Below are positions 1 through 10,745 of a stretch of DNA of 64,000 nt, piece after piece; position 1 is the first letter of the stretch, and each line of letters begins with the position of its first letter. The position numbers and the translations under genes are program-made. The notes beneath the pieces are model-generated. The model did not search any database, was not told where the DNA came from, and saw nothing but the letters and a program-made list of their open reading frames with translations. The DNA comes from Cladorhizidae sp. MBARI D1340-BT2 (lineage: Eukaryota > Porifera > Demospongiae > Poecilosclerida > Cladorhizidae). Location: contig JAQNBH010000007.1 in NCBI GenBank assembly GCA_028752905.1, positions 40,837,872 to 40,901,871 on the forward strand, written 5' to 3'.

Positions 1-3000
1 TGGAGCTGGCATCATGGAGCCAGCTCATTCAAGACATGTCCCACACACCACACACTGGAGCTGGCATCATGGAGTCAGCTCACTCAAGACATGTCCCACA
101 CACCACACACTGGAGCTGGCATCATGGAGTCAGCTCACTCAAGACATGTCCCACACACCACACACTGGAGCTGGCCTCATGGAGCCAGCTCACTCAAGAC
201 ATGTCCCACACACCACACACTGGAGCTGGCATCATGGAGTCGGCTCACTCAAGACATGTCCCACACACCACACACTGGAGCTGGCCTCATGGAGTCAGCT
301 CACTCAAGACATGTCCCACACACCACACACTGGAGCTGGCATCATGGAGTCTGCTCACTCAAGACATGTCCCACACACCACACACTGAAGCTGGCATCAT
401 GGAGTCAGCTCACTCAAGACATGTCCCACACACCACACACTGGAGCTGGCCTCATGGAGTCGGCTCACTCAAGACATGTCCTACACACCACACACTGGAG
501 CTGGCATCATGGAGTCAGCTCACTCAAGGCATGTCCCACACACCACACACTGGAGCTGGCATCATGGAGTCAGCTCACTCAAGACATGTCCCACACACCA
601 CACATTGGGGCTGGCATCATGGAGTCAGCTCACTCAAGACATGTCCCACACACCACACACTGGAGCTGGCATCATGGAGTCAGCTCACTCAAGACATGTC
701 CCACACACTGGAGCTGGCATCATGGAGTCAGCTCACTCAAGACATGTCCCACACACCACACACTGGAGCTGGCATCATGGAGTCAGCTCACTCAAGACAT
801 GTCCCACACACCACACACTGGAGCTGGCATCATGGAGTCAGCTCACTCAAGACATGTCCCACACACCACACACTGGAGCTGGCATCATGGAGTCAGCTCA
901 CTCAAGACATGTCCCACACACCACACACTGGAGCTGGCATCATGGAGTCAGCTCACTCAAGACATGTCCCACACACCACACACTGGAGCTGGCATCATGG
1001 AGTCAGCTCACTCAAGACATGTCCCACACACCACACACTGGAGCTGGCATCATGGAGTCAGCTCACTCAAGACATGTCCCACACACCACACACTGGAGCT
1101 GGCATCATGGAGTCAGCTCACTCAAGACATGTCCCACACACCACACACTGGAGCTGGCATCATGGAGTCAGCTCACTCAAGACATGTCCCACACACCACA
1201 CACTGGAGCTGGCATCATGGAGTCAGCTCACTCGAGACATGTCCCACACACCACACACTGGAGCTGGCATCATGGAGTCAGCTCACTCAAGACATGTCCC
1301 ACACACCACACACTGGAGCTGGCATCATGGAGTCAGCTCACTCAAGACATGTCCCACACACCACACACTGGAGCTGGCATCATGGAGTCAGCTCACTCAA
1401 GACATGTCCCACACACCACACACTGGAGCTGGCATCATGGAGTCAGCTCACTCAAGACATGTCCCACACACCACACACTGGAGCTGGCATCATGGAGTCA
1501 GCTCACTCAAGACATGTCCCACACACCACACACTGGAGCTGGCATCATGGAGTCAGCTCACTCAAGACATGTCCCACACACCACACACTGGAGCTGGCAT
1601 CATGGAGTCAGCTCACTCAAGACATGTCCCACACACCACACACTGGAGCTGGCATCATGGAGTCAGCTCACTCAAGACATGTCCCACACACCACACACTG
1701 GAGCTGGCATCATGGAGTCAGCTCACTCGAGACATGTCCCACACACCACACACTGGAGCTGGCATCATGGAGTCAGCTCACTCAAGACATGTCCCACACA
1801 CCACACACTGGAGCTGGCATCATGGAGCCAGCTCACTCAAGACATGTCCCACACACCACACATTGGAGCTGGCATCATGGAGCCAGCTCACTCAAGACAT
1901 GTCCCACACACCACACACTGGAGCTGGCATCATGGAGTCAGCTCACTCAAGACATGTCCCACACACCACACACTGGAGCTGGCATCATGGAGCCAGCTCA
2001 CTCAAGACATGTCCCACACACTACACACTGGAGCTGGCATCATGGAGTCAGCTCACTCAAGGCATGTCCCACACACCACACACTGGAGCTGGCATCATGG
2101 AGTCAGCTCACTCAAGACATGTCCCACACACCACACACTGGAGCTGGCATCATGGAGTCAGCTCACTCAAGACATGTCCCACACACCACACACTGGAGCT
2201 GGCATCATGGAGTCAGCTCACTCAAGACATGTCCCACACACCACACACTGGAGCTGGCATCATGGAGTCAGCTCACTCAAGACATGTCCCACACACTGGA
2301 GCTGGCCTCATGGAGTCAGCTCACTCAAGACATGTCCCACACACCACACACTGGAGCTGGCCTCATGGAGTCAGCTCACTCAAGACATGTCCCACACACC
2401 ACACACGGAGCTGGCATCATGGAGTCTGCTCACTCAAGACATGTCCCACACACCACACACTGGAGCTGGCATCATGGAGTCAGCTCACTCAAGACATGTC
2501 CCACACACTACACACTGGAGCTGGCATCATGGAGTCAGCTCACTCAAGACATGTCCCACACACCACACACTGGAGCTGGCATCATGGAGTCAGCTCACTC
2601 AAGACATGTCCCACACACCACACACTGGAGCTGGCATCATGGAGTCAGCTCACTCAAGACATGTCCCACACACTGGAGCTGGCATCATGGAGCCAGCTCA
2701 TTCAAGACATGTCCCACACACCACACACTGGAGCTGGCATCATGGAGTCAGCTCACTCAAGACATGTCCCACACACCACACACTGGAGCTGGCATCATGG
2801 AGTCAGCTCACTCAAGACATGTCCCACACACCACACACTGGAGCTGGCCTCATGGAGCCAGCTCACTCAAGACATGTCCCACACACCACACACTGGAGCT
2901 GGCATCATGGAGTCGGCTCACTCAAGACATGTCCCACACACCACACACTGGAGCTGGCCTCATGGAGTCAGCTCACTCAAGACATGTCCCACACACCACA

Positions 3001-4672
3001 CACTGGAGCTGGCATCATGGAGTCTGCTCACTCAAGACATGTCCCACACACCACACACTGAAGCTGGCATCATGGAGTCAGCTCACTCAAGACATGTCCC
3101 ACACACCACACACTGGAGCTGGCCTCATGGAGTCGGCTCACTCAAGACATGTCCTACACACCACACACTGGAGCTGGCATCATGGAGTCAGCTCACTCAA
3201 GGCATGTCCCACACACCACACACTGGAGCTGGCATCATGGAGTCAGCTCACTCAAGACATGTCCCACACACCACACATTGGGGCTGGCATCATGGAGTCA
3301 GCTCACTCAAGACATGTCCCACACACCACACACTGGAGCTGGCATCATGGAGTCAGCTCACTCAAGACATGTCCCACACACTGGAGCTGGCATCATGGAG
3401 TCAGCTCACTCAAGACATGTCCCACACACCACACACTGGAGCTGGCATCATGGAGTCAGCTCACTCAAGACATGTCCCACACACCACACACTGGAGCTGG
3501 CATCATGGAGTCAGCTCACTCAAGACATGTCCCACACACCACACACTGGAGCTGGCATCATGGAGTCAGCTCACTCAAGACATGTCCCACACACCACACA
3601 CTGGAGCTGGCATCATGGAGTCAGCTCACTCAAGACATGTCCCACACACCACACACTGGAGCTGGCATCATGGAGTCAGCTCACTCAAGACATGTCCCAC
3701 ACACCACACACTGGAGCTGGCATCATGGAGTCAGCTCACTCAAGACATGTCCCACACACCACACACTGGAGCTGGCATCATGGAGTCAGCTCACTCAAGA
3801 CATGTCCCACACACCACACACTGGAGCTGGCATCATGGAGTCAGCTCACTCAAGACATGTCCCACACACCACACACTGGAGCTGGCATCATGGAGTCAGC
3901 TCACTCGAGACATGTCCCACACACCACACACTGGAGCTGGCATCATGGAGTCAGCTCACTCAAGACATGTCCCACACACCACACACTGGAGCTGGCATCA
4001 TGGAGCCAGCTCACTCAAGACATGTCCCACACACCACACATTGGAGCTGGCATCATGGAGCCAGCTCACTCAAGACATGTCCCACACACCACACACTGGA
4101 GCTGGCATCATGGAGTCAGCTCACTCAAGACATGTCCCACACACCACACACTGGAGCTGGCATCATGGAGCCAGCTCACTCAAGACATGTCCCACACACT
4201 ACACACTGGAGCTGGCATCATGGAGTCAGCTCACTGAAGACATGTCCCACACACCACACACTGGAGCTGGCATCATGGAGTCAGCTCACTCAAGACATGT
4301 CCCACACACTGGAGCTGGCCTCATGGAGTCAGCTCACTCAAGACATGTCCCACACACCACACACTGGAGCTGGCATCATGGAGTCAGCTCACTCAAGACA
4401 TGTCCCACACACCACACACTGGAGCTGGCATCATGGAGTCAGCTCACTCAAGACATGTCCCACACACCACACACTGGAGCTGGCATCATGGAGTCAGCTC
4501 ACTCAAGACATGTCCCACACACCACACACTGGAGCTGGCATCATGGAGTCAGCTCACTCAAGACATGTCCCACACACCACACACTGGAGCTGGCATCATG
4601 GAGTCAGCTCACTCAAGACATGTCCCACACACCACACACTGGAGCTGGCATCATGGAGTCAGCTCACTCTAG
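1..4672. repeat. 55-bp minisatellite, about 85 units
   Basis: Tandem array with unit tggagctggcatcatggagt plus 35 more bases, entering from the left edge. Most units are 55 bp; some lack 7 bp of the CACAC run (48 bp). A higher-order duplication is visible: rare variants at 476-700 (a tcctacacac unit, an attggggct unit, then a short unit) recur in the same order at 3149-3380, an offset of 2673 bp. The array ends at about 4672, where the last unit runs into unique sequence (ctctagcatgagcttggcc). All three plus frames are open because 55 is not a multiple of 3 and no frame meets a stop. I do not regard the resulting 1500-codon frames as genes. Confidence 0.97.
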
Positions 4673-4984
4673 CATGAGCTTGGCCAAGATGCTTCACATA
4701 GTACCCTCCCACACACACTAATGATTTGGGTTTGTGGGGGGCAATTATCTACGAAGCTCACCTGCCCACGGCTGTTTGTAACACGTAAAAAGGTATCGCC
4801 CCCTGGCCCCCAAAATCCAACGAGCACCCCCAGTCAGAGACGGGCCATGGTCTTGCCCCCAGCAGCAAATGTAGAGGGTGCAATGTCTTAGGACAGACAA
4901 GAACTTAGTCCTCCTGCACACACGCCCACACATGGTAATAATTATGAGGTGCCCCAGGTGACTCCCCACCAAGGCAGGTTCCCA

Positions 4985-5150
4985 CCTCCCAGTGGCACAT
5001 ACTTTGACCTCTCCCAGTGGCATGTGCTTTGATGCCTCCCAGTGGCACGTGCTTTGGTGCCTCCCAGTGGCACGTGCTTTGAAGCCTCCCAGTGACACGT
5101 GCTTTGATGCCTCCCAGTGGCACGTGCTTTGATGCCTCCCAGTGGCCAAG
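4985..5150. repeat. 25-bp tandem repeat in NLR upstream region
   Basis: Six to seven imperfect copies of gcctcccagtggcacgtgct plus ttgat. The paralogous upstream region at 24590-24668 holds about three copies, so copy number has changed since duplication. Each unit contains CACGTG, an E-box core; a regulatory role is only speculation. Confidence 0.9.
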
Positions 5151-5481
5151 GAACTAGGGCTCACTCGCATAACACACCTCATTAGGCCGAGCTGGGCTCT
5201 GCAGGGCCACCACACAACCAGCATCTCACCACACTTAGTTATAATTTCAGCGTCAGCCAATATCCCCCCCCCCACCCCTACCTTCAAGCAGGCCCCAGCA
5301 AGACCCTGCACTACATTGTTTATTAGACCCCCACTGGAGGACTCACACTCATTAGTGCCCACACAGACTTCACTAAATGGTTTCAGTTGTTTAGCAACCA
5401 AATATGGGGGAGGTGTCCACACACATACCGGCTCCCAGGAAGTAGCAGCCCTTAGTCCTGGGCCAGGAAGTGGACCACTAC

Positions 5482-5489
5482 TATATAAT
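5482..5489 (+). promoter_or_regulatory. candidate TATA box of the NLR gene
   Basis: TATATAAT about 135 bp upstream of the ATG at 5623, within a stretch conserved in the paralogue (ATATATAG at 25041-25048). A start site about 30 bp downstream would give a leader of roughly 110 nt without introns. Confidence 0.45.
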
Positions 5490-5622
5490 AACAGTATATC
5501 TCTAACTAGGTCAAACAAGAACCTCTGTCTCTAGCCTAGTTAGCTCTCTATTAGCTCTCTAGCCTAGTTAGCAAGCATCTCTCTGCTTCACTAGTACACT
5601 GCAAGTCTGGCAGCCACTAAAC

Positions 5623-8439
5623 ATGTCTTCCCAAGATAAGACTGCTCCAAGTGAGTGCCTTCATTTAACACAAGGTCATGTCAGCCAATTAATGGAGAGC
5701 CTTACTGAAGTGAGTCATTTGTGGCAGGAGCTTGGCATGGCCCTAAATCTTCCTGAACACGTTCGCAAGGGCTGCAACAGCACAAGCAATGTCACCAGAC
5801 TCTGCCACATCCTCACCGAGTGGATCCAAGGCAGCTACTCACCAGTCACTCTGACAACACTCAAGCTTGCACTCGAGGGGAAGGCAGTTGCAAGACCTGG
5901 CGTTGCACAAGCCATGGTCAGGAGCTTCACAGCAGCCAGCAGTCTACCGGCAGCAAATAGGCCATGCCTAGACAAGAAGGCATTGTCAAAGAGTCAACGC
6001 CTTATTGATTGGTACTCTATACATAAGAAGAAGGAGATTCCTGCCAACACCTGGCCTCCATCACGTGCTGCCACCTTCATTAACCTCGTCCTCATCAGCA
6101 ACGAGAACCAAGGAACTGCTGATTACAAAAACTCCCTTCGAAGAGATGAGGATGACATTGTGGCAAGCAAGGAAGAGATCATGTATGCAGCCGTGTTTGG
6201 CCAGTACCAAAGCCAAGCTCTTGTGCTGGTGGAGGGTCGGCCTGGGAGTGGTAAGAGCACACTCATGCACAAGGTGACCAGGGACTGGGCCACGACAGAC
6301 CAGGTGCTGAGCCAAGCAAATATGGTCTTCCATATCACCCTTCGAGGTCTACCTAAACGGCACGAGGAAAGCTTGTCCGGAATCCTTGCCACCTTCTATC
6401 GGCGCAAAGCAGCAGACTGTGATAAGGTGTGCAAGGACATAGAGAGCTCTGATGGCAAGGGAGTGTGCTTCATCATTGACGGCCTCGACGAGTACCAGCC
6501 TCAAGATGCAAGCAACTCCATTATCTACGACTTGATACACAAGGAATATCTACTAAACTCTATGGTCATCGTCGCCTCGCGCCCTGTGGCCACTGCCACA
6601 CTTCGCGAGAAATATCCTGTAACCCAACGGATTGAAGTGCTCGGCTTCACGGGAGAGCAAATATTCGAGTACATCAACAAGTTCCCATTCAAGACCGATG
6701 CATCAAGTCTGGTAAAGTACTTGAAATCCCACCTCAACATCATGCACATGTGTTACCTGCCACTGCACGCGGCAATGATTTGCTGTCTCTATAAAGAGCA
6801 TGGGAATATTCCACCGACAGAGACTAAAGTATACCAGCACTTCACCAGATATATTGTCATACGCCAGCTAAGACGCACCAACGAAAAAACTAAACTTCGC
6901 TCACTGGAAGATCTTCGTGGAGAGAACAAGGACTACTTCAGAAATGTCTGCCGCCTTGCATATGACATGACCATTCAGCGCAAGCAAGTCATTCAGCAGG
7001 ACGAGACTGAAGTGCTCCTCTCTCGTGACACTGATCCCGATGAGAACACACCTTCCCATCCCAATGACACACCTTCCCTTGGCTTGGTTACCATCAACAA
7101 CACAGCTCAAGACTACGGATACGACAACACATACAGTTTCCTTCACCTCACACACCAGGAGTATCTCACTGCTTCATACATAGCCACACTTGATGTTGAA
7201 GAACAAGATGAGATAATCAGCTCACATGCAAGCAAGGAACACATGAAGGTGGTTTGGAAATTCTACAGCGGCATGGTGGAGTTTGAAGGCCGACTAGCTC
7301 AACTACAACTCATCATGAGCTCCAGAGATGCTCTGCATAGAGCTCAGTGTGCATTGGAGTCTCAACAAGCTATTGTCTGTGATCATGCTATACAGGGAGA
7401 CACTGGTGCTCTTAGCTATAGTGGCCACACACTCACACCTGCTGACCTGACTGCCGTGGGATATGCTATCTCCACTACTTCACACCCTGTTACAAAGCTA
7501 GTTATGAGTCGTTGTCACCTACATGCTGATGATGTGGTAGTGCTTCTGAGGGAAACTAGCAACAACAAGCTAAAGTGCATACACACACTGAACCTCAAAG
7601 TGAACATGATTGGTGATGATGGAGCACGTGCTCTAGCTGAGGGCCTACTAAACTCTACCACTACTCTACACACACTGAACCTCTATAGGAACATGATTGG
7701 TGATGATGGCGCACGTGCTCTAGCTGAGGGCCTAAACTCTACCACTACTCTACACACACTGAACCTCTCAGCGAACATGATTGGTGATGATGGAGCACGT
7801 GCTCTAGCTGAGGGCCTAAACTCTACCACTACTCTACACACACTAGACCTCTCAGCGAACATGATTGGTGCTGATGGAGCACGTGCTCTAGCTGAGGGCC
7901 TAAACTCTACCACTACTCTACACACACTAGACCTCTCATTGAACCAGATTGGTGATGATGGAGCACGTGCTCTAGCTGAGGGCCTAAACTCTACCACTAC
8001 TCTACACACACTAGACCTCTCAGGGAACATGATTGGTGATGATGGAGCACGTGCTCTAGCTGAGGGCCTAAACTCTACCACTACTCTACACACACTGAAC
8101 CTCAGATACAACAGGATTGGTGATGATGGAGCACGTGCTCTAGCTGAGGGCCTAAACTCTACCACTACTCTACACACACTGAACCTCACAGAGAACTGGA
8201 TTGGTGCTGATGGAGCGCGTGCTCTAGCTGAGGGCCTAAACTCTACCACTACTCTACACACACTGCACCTCGCATTGAACAGGATTGGTGCTGATGGAGC
8301 ACGTGCTCTAGCTGAGGGCCTAAACTCTACCACTACTCTACACACACTGAACCTCTACAGCAACATGATTGGTGCTGATGGAGCACGTGCTCTAGCTGAT
8401 CTCAAGCGTCGTATTCCCAACCTTCACTGCCTCTACTGA
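5623..8439 (+). CDS. NLR receptor: Death domain-NACHT-LRR, single exon, 938 aa
   Basis: Cytoplasmic pattern-recognition receptor of the animal NLR family (ATP-dependent oligomerising sensor; the role is inferred from the architecture). Residues about 15-100 form a Death-like domain (WQELGMALNLPEHV, then LCHILTEW). The NACHT ATPase follows: Walker A GRPGSGKST at 205-213, Walker B with IIDGLDEY at 284-291, and a sensor-type VIVASRP near 315-321. FLHLTHQEYL near 505-514 matches the conserved helical segment at the end of NACHT modules. From residue 651 ten RNH1-like 28-residue LRRs run to the C-terminus. The frame is uninterrupted and all key nucleotide-binding residues are present. The ATG is the first in the conserved leader and is kept in the paralogue (MSSQ). 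The overall layout resembles the tripartite NLRs described in sponges. Ligand unknown. Confidence 0.9.
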   Translation: MSSQDKTAPSECLHLTQGHVSQLMESLTEVSHLWQELGMALNLPEHVRKGCNSTSNVTRLCHILTEWIQGSYSPVTLTTLKLALEGKAVARPGVAQAMVRSFTAASSLPAANRPCLDKKALSKSQRLIDWYSIHKKKEIPANTWPPSRAATFINLVLISNENQGTADYKNSLRRDEDDIVASKEEIMYAAVFGQYQSQALVLVEGRPGSGKSTLMHKVTRDWATTDQVLSQANMVFHITLRGLPKRHEESLSGILATFYRRKAADCDKVCKDIESSDGKGVCFIIDGLDEYQPQDASNSIIYDLIHKEYLLNSMVIVASRPVATATLREKYPVTQRIEVLGFTGEQIFEYINKFPFKTDASSLVKYLKSHLNIMHMCYLPLHAAMICCLYKEHGNIPPTETKVYQHFTRYIVIRQLRRTNEKTKLRSLEDLRGENKDYFRNVCRLAYDMTIQRKQVIQQDETEVLLSRDTDPDENTPSHPNDTPSLGLVTINNTAQDYGYDNTYSFLHLTHQEYLTASYIATLDVEEQDEIISSHASKEHMKVVWKFYSGMVEFEGRLAQLQLIMSSRDALHRAQCALESQQAIVCDHAIQGDTGALSYSGHTLTPADLTAVGYAISTTSHPVTKLVMSRCHLHADDVVVLLRETSNNKLKCIHTLNLKVNMIGDDGARALAEGLLNSTTTLHTLNLYRNMIGDDGARALAEGLNSTTTLHTLNLSANMIGDDGARALAEGLNSTTTLHTLDLSANMIGADGARALAEGLNSTTTLHTLDLSLNQIGDDGARALAEGLNSTTTLHTLDLSGNMIGDDGARALAEGLNSTTTLHTLNLRYNRIGDDGARALAEGLNSTTTLHTLNLTENWIGADGARALAEGLNSTTTLHTLHLALNRIGADGARALAEGLNSTTTLHTLNLYSNMIGADGARALADLKRRIPNLHCLY
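7573..8400 (+). repeat. 84-bp coding repeat: ten homogenised LRR units
   Basis: Ten tandem units of 84 bp (28 codons; the first has one extra codon, GLLNS). The DNA of the convex-side part (ggtgatgatggagcacgtgc, ctctagctgagggcctaaac and on) is almost invariant. Differences cluster in the two residues after LHTLxL and the residue after N: KV/YR/SA/SA/SL/SG/RY/TE/AL/YS and M/Q/R/W. Asp/Ala also alternates in IGDDG or IGADG. Confidence 0.95.
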
Positions 8440-8654
8440 TATTCGCACACACATCATCAGTCGAGATCTCTGCTCTACAAACTGAAGCACTGTCACATAA
8501 CTTGCACTGCCCATCTTCCTCACCTCACACATGTCCATTCTTCATCTCACAACTCCTGTATGTACGCACTTTTGTATATTGGCATATTTGATGCACTCTA
8601 TTTCTACATGATCATTATCTCAACAAACTCGAAGTTAACGTAACTAAATTACAC
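8440..8654. other. 3' flank of the NLR gene
   Basis: Immediately downstream of the NLR stop codon. No canonical AATAAA was seen before the fold-back element at 8655, so the 3' end of the transcript cannot be placed. Confidence 0.4.
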
Positions 8655-9335
8655 CCCCGCAATAATCAACTTAAAATTTACTCTCTGGAGAGTAGTAATA
8701 GTGAGAGAGGTTTCCCACGGGATGCTACTAGAGAGGCCATTGTAATAGTGAGAGAGAGAGAGGTTTCCCAGGGATGCTACTAGAGAGGCCATTGTAATAG
8801 TGAGAGAGAGAGGTTTCCCACGGGATGCTACTAGAGAGGCCATTGTAATAGTGAGAGAGAGAGGTTTCCCACGGGATGCTACTAGAGAGGCCATTGTAAT
8901 AGTGAGAGAGAGAGGTTTCCCACGGGATGCTACTAGAGAGGCCATTGTAATAGTGAGAGAGAGAGAGGTTTCCCACGGGATGCTACTAGAGAGGCCATTG
9001 TAATAGTGGGAGAGTGAGAGGTTTCCCACGGGATGCTACTAGAGAGGCCATTGTAATAGTTAGAGAGAGGTTTCCCACGGGATGCTACTAGAGAGGCCAT
9101 TGTAATAGTGAGAGAGAGAGAGGTTTCCCACGGGATGCTACTAGAGAGGCCATTGTAATAGTTAGAGAGAGAGGTTTCCCACGGGATACTACTAGAGAGG
9201 CCATTGTAATAGTTAGAGAGAGAGGTTTCCCACTGGATGCTACTAGAGAGGCCATTGTAATAGTGAGAGAGGTTTCCCACAGGATGCTACTAGAGAACAA
9301 ATTTCAACTAAATTATTGAGAGCATTTTAATTATT
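8655..9335. mobile_element. fold-back element with an internal 50-bp minisatellite
   Basis: About twelve copies of a 48-56 bp unit (ggtttcccacgggatgctac, tagagaggccattgtaatag, then a GA run of variable length). The array is bracketed by diverged inverted copies of the fold-back family terminus: caataatcaacttaaaattt at 8661-8680 and caaatttcaactaaattatt at 9298-9317. The array therefore probably grew inside an element of the same family as 9908-10090, 18652-18815 and 53515-53730. Confidence 0.65.
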
Positions 9336-9907
9336 AATTATACACTTAAATTGTACACCCCTTTTGGGGGGATGGCTAGTTATATGAACAATGACCACCA
9401 ACAGGGAAACTCATAAGGCCTGGAGGTGCTAACTAACAACCCCATCCCATGGTAACAGCCCCTGCACTAAGCTACTCTGCTGTGCTGCTAACAACCAGTT
9501 GACTAGCACAAGTCAGTCACCTCACTAACAGCCATTGTGCTAATAATAACACTGTGCTACAAACTAGAGTACATTAGTTTGACTCACTGTTGGTTGACAA
9601 TAGTTTAACCTCCAAGTCTATAAGAAGTTAACTATCAGCCGAGCCTCCTAGTCTAAAGTCATCCCTCTAGCTCACAAATAAATCACCCCACTCTCCAAAG
9701 TATAAAGAAGTCCTTTCTAAAGCTCTTAAACTTTTCTACAGTAGAGCTTCCAAGTTTCTACTACTATGTACTGCCAAACTAGCCACGTGTTTAAATAATG
9801 GCTTGTACGCATGTGTAGAGCTAAGAGCGCGCCTATTCTACTCGCCAGTGGGTATGAAATCTCAGTTGCGCTTACGAGTCTTACAGAATATTTATCATTT
9901 TGTATAT
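9336..9907. other. intergenic, no gene seen
   Basis: AT-rich spacer with no convincing exon, RNA gene or repeat array. The short minus-strand frame at 9726-9986 runs into the fold-back element and has no recognisable content. Confidence 0.5.
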
Positions 9908-10090
9908 GTTCTCTATGAACTCTCAGTTGACAAAATAACATTACAATAACCTTCTCAATAATCGACTTGAAATTGTATTCTCTCAAAACTTAGACAAGAC
10001 GCTCCAGCAATAATTATTCCAGATATAGGCTAGAGCATCTAGTTGAAAGGTGGAGAGAATACAATTTCAAGAGAAGTTTATTGTAATCTT
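9908..10090. mobile_element. non-autonomous fold-back element (family A)
   Basis: Left arm: ctctatgaactctcagttga, then ataaccttctcaataatcga and cttgaaattgtattctctc. Right arm: the inverted complement (gagagaatacaatttcaag, ttattgtaat). No coding capacity. The same terminus occurs at 8655-9335, 18652-18815, 47236-47340, 49350-49395 and 53515-53730. Size and structure are MITE-like; which transposase mobilised it is unknown. Confidence 0.7.
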
Positions 10091-10224
10091 CTATGTGGTT
10101 CATGGCTACCAAGTTCTATCAATATTCAATTATCAGTTCTACAATTCACACGAGTATTATAATCTTCCATATGCTTCATGCCTCACCACTTCTATACACT
10201 GCTGGGCCTGTTAAGCCAGCACAT

Positions 10225-10745
10225 CTACTACAGCACAGTGGGAAACTATGTACAGTAACTACAATGATACCAGTCTATATAATAATAATACTAATATCTA
10301 GGAGTGTGAGACTATGTACAGTAACTACAATGATACCAGTCTATATAATAATACTACTAATAGCTATAGGAGTGTGAGACTATGTACAGTAACTACACTG
10401 ATACCAGTCTATATAATACATGTAATACATGTATTATTATATAGACTGGTATCAGTGTTAGTTACTGTACATAGTTTCACACTCCTAGCAGTATTATTAT
10501 ATAGACTGTTAGTTACTGTACATAGTTTCACACTCCTAGCTATTAGTATTATTATTATATAGACTGGTATTAGTGTTTAGTCACTGTACATAGTCTCACA
10601 CTCCTAGTATTATTATATAGACTGGTGTCAGTGTTAATTAATGTACATAGTCTCACACTCCTAGCTATTAGTAGTACTGTACTACTAATAGCTAGGAGTG
10701 TGAGACTATGTACAGTGACTAAACACTGATACCAGTCTATATAAT
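10225..10745. repeat. inverted-repeat cluster of a roughly 65-bp motif
   Basis: A motif (ctaggagtgtgagactatgt, acagtnact, gataccagtctatataat) occurs three times forward (about 10235-10420), four times in reverse (about 10430-10665) and once more forward (about 10690-10745). The switch points are short palindromes (atacatgtaatacatgtat at about 10418-10436; agtagtactgtactact at about 10670-10686). Single strands could fold into long hairpins. It abuts the 5' side of the LINE fragment at 10746. Confidence 0.85.

Larger units (their letters stand above)
4673..5622 (+). promoter_or_regulatory. 5' flank and leader of the NLR gene
   Basis: Non-coding upstream region of the NLR gene at 5623. It is collinear with 24270-25151 upstream of the NLR paralogue, including the stretch after the 55-bp unit, the 25-bp repeats, a C-rich run, the TATA box and the leader. 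Conservation of non-coding sequence shows that the whole promoter was duplicated with the gene. The leader carries a local duplication of ctctagcctagttag (about 5531-5575) that the paralogue lacks. Frames on either strand here look like chance frames. Confidence 0.6.

Noticed and set aside
36..4721. 1500-codon open frames over the 55-bp array
   Set aside because: All three plus frames are open because the unit has no stop in any phase. Units vary by 7-bp indels that change frame, there is no start context and no flanking exon.
4745..5518. 257-codon minus-strand frame upstream of the NLR gene
   Set aside because: It covers the conserved promoter, the 25-bp repeats and the TATA box. The paralogous region does not keep the frame.
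7683..8345. Minus-strand frame across the LRR repeats
   Set aside because: Shadow of the 84-bp coding repeat on the other strand.
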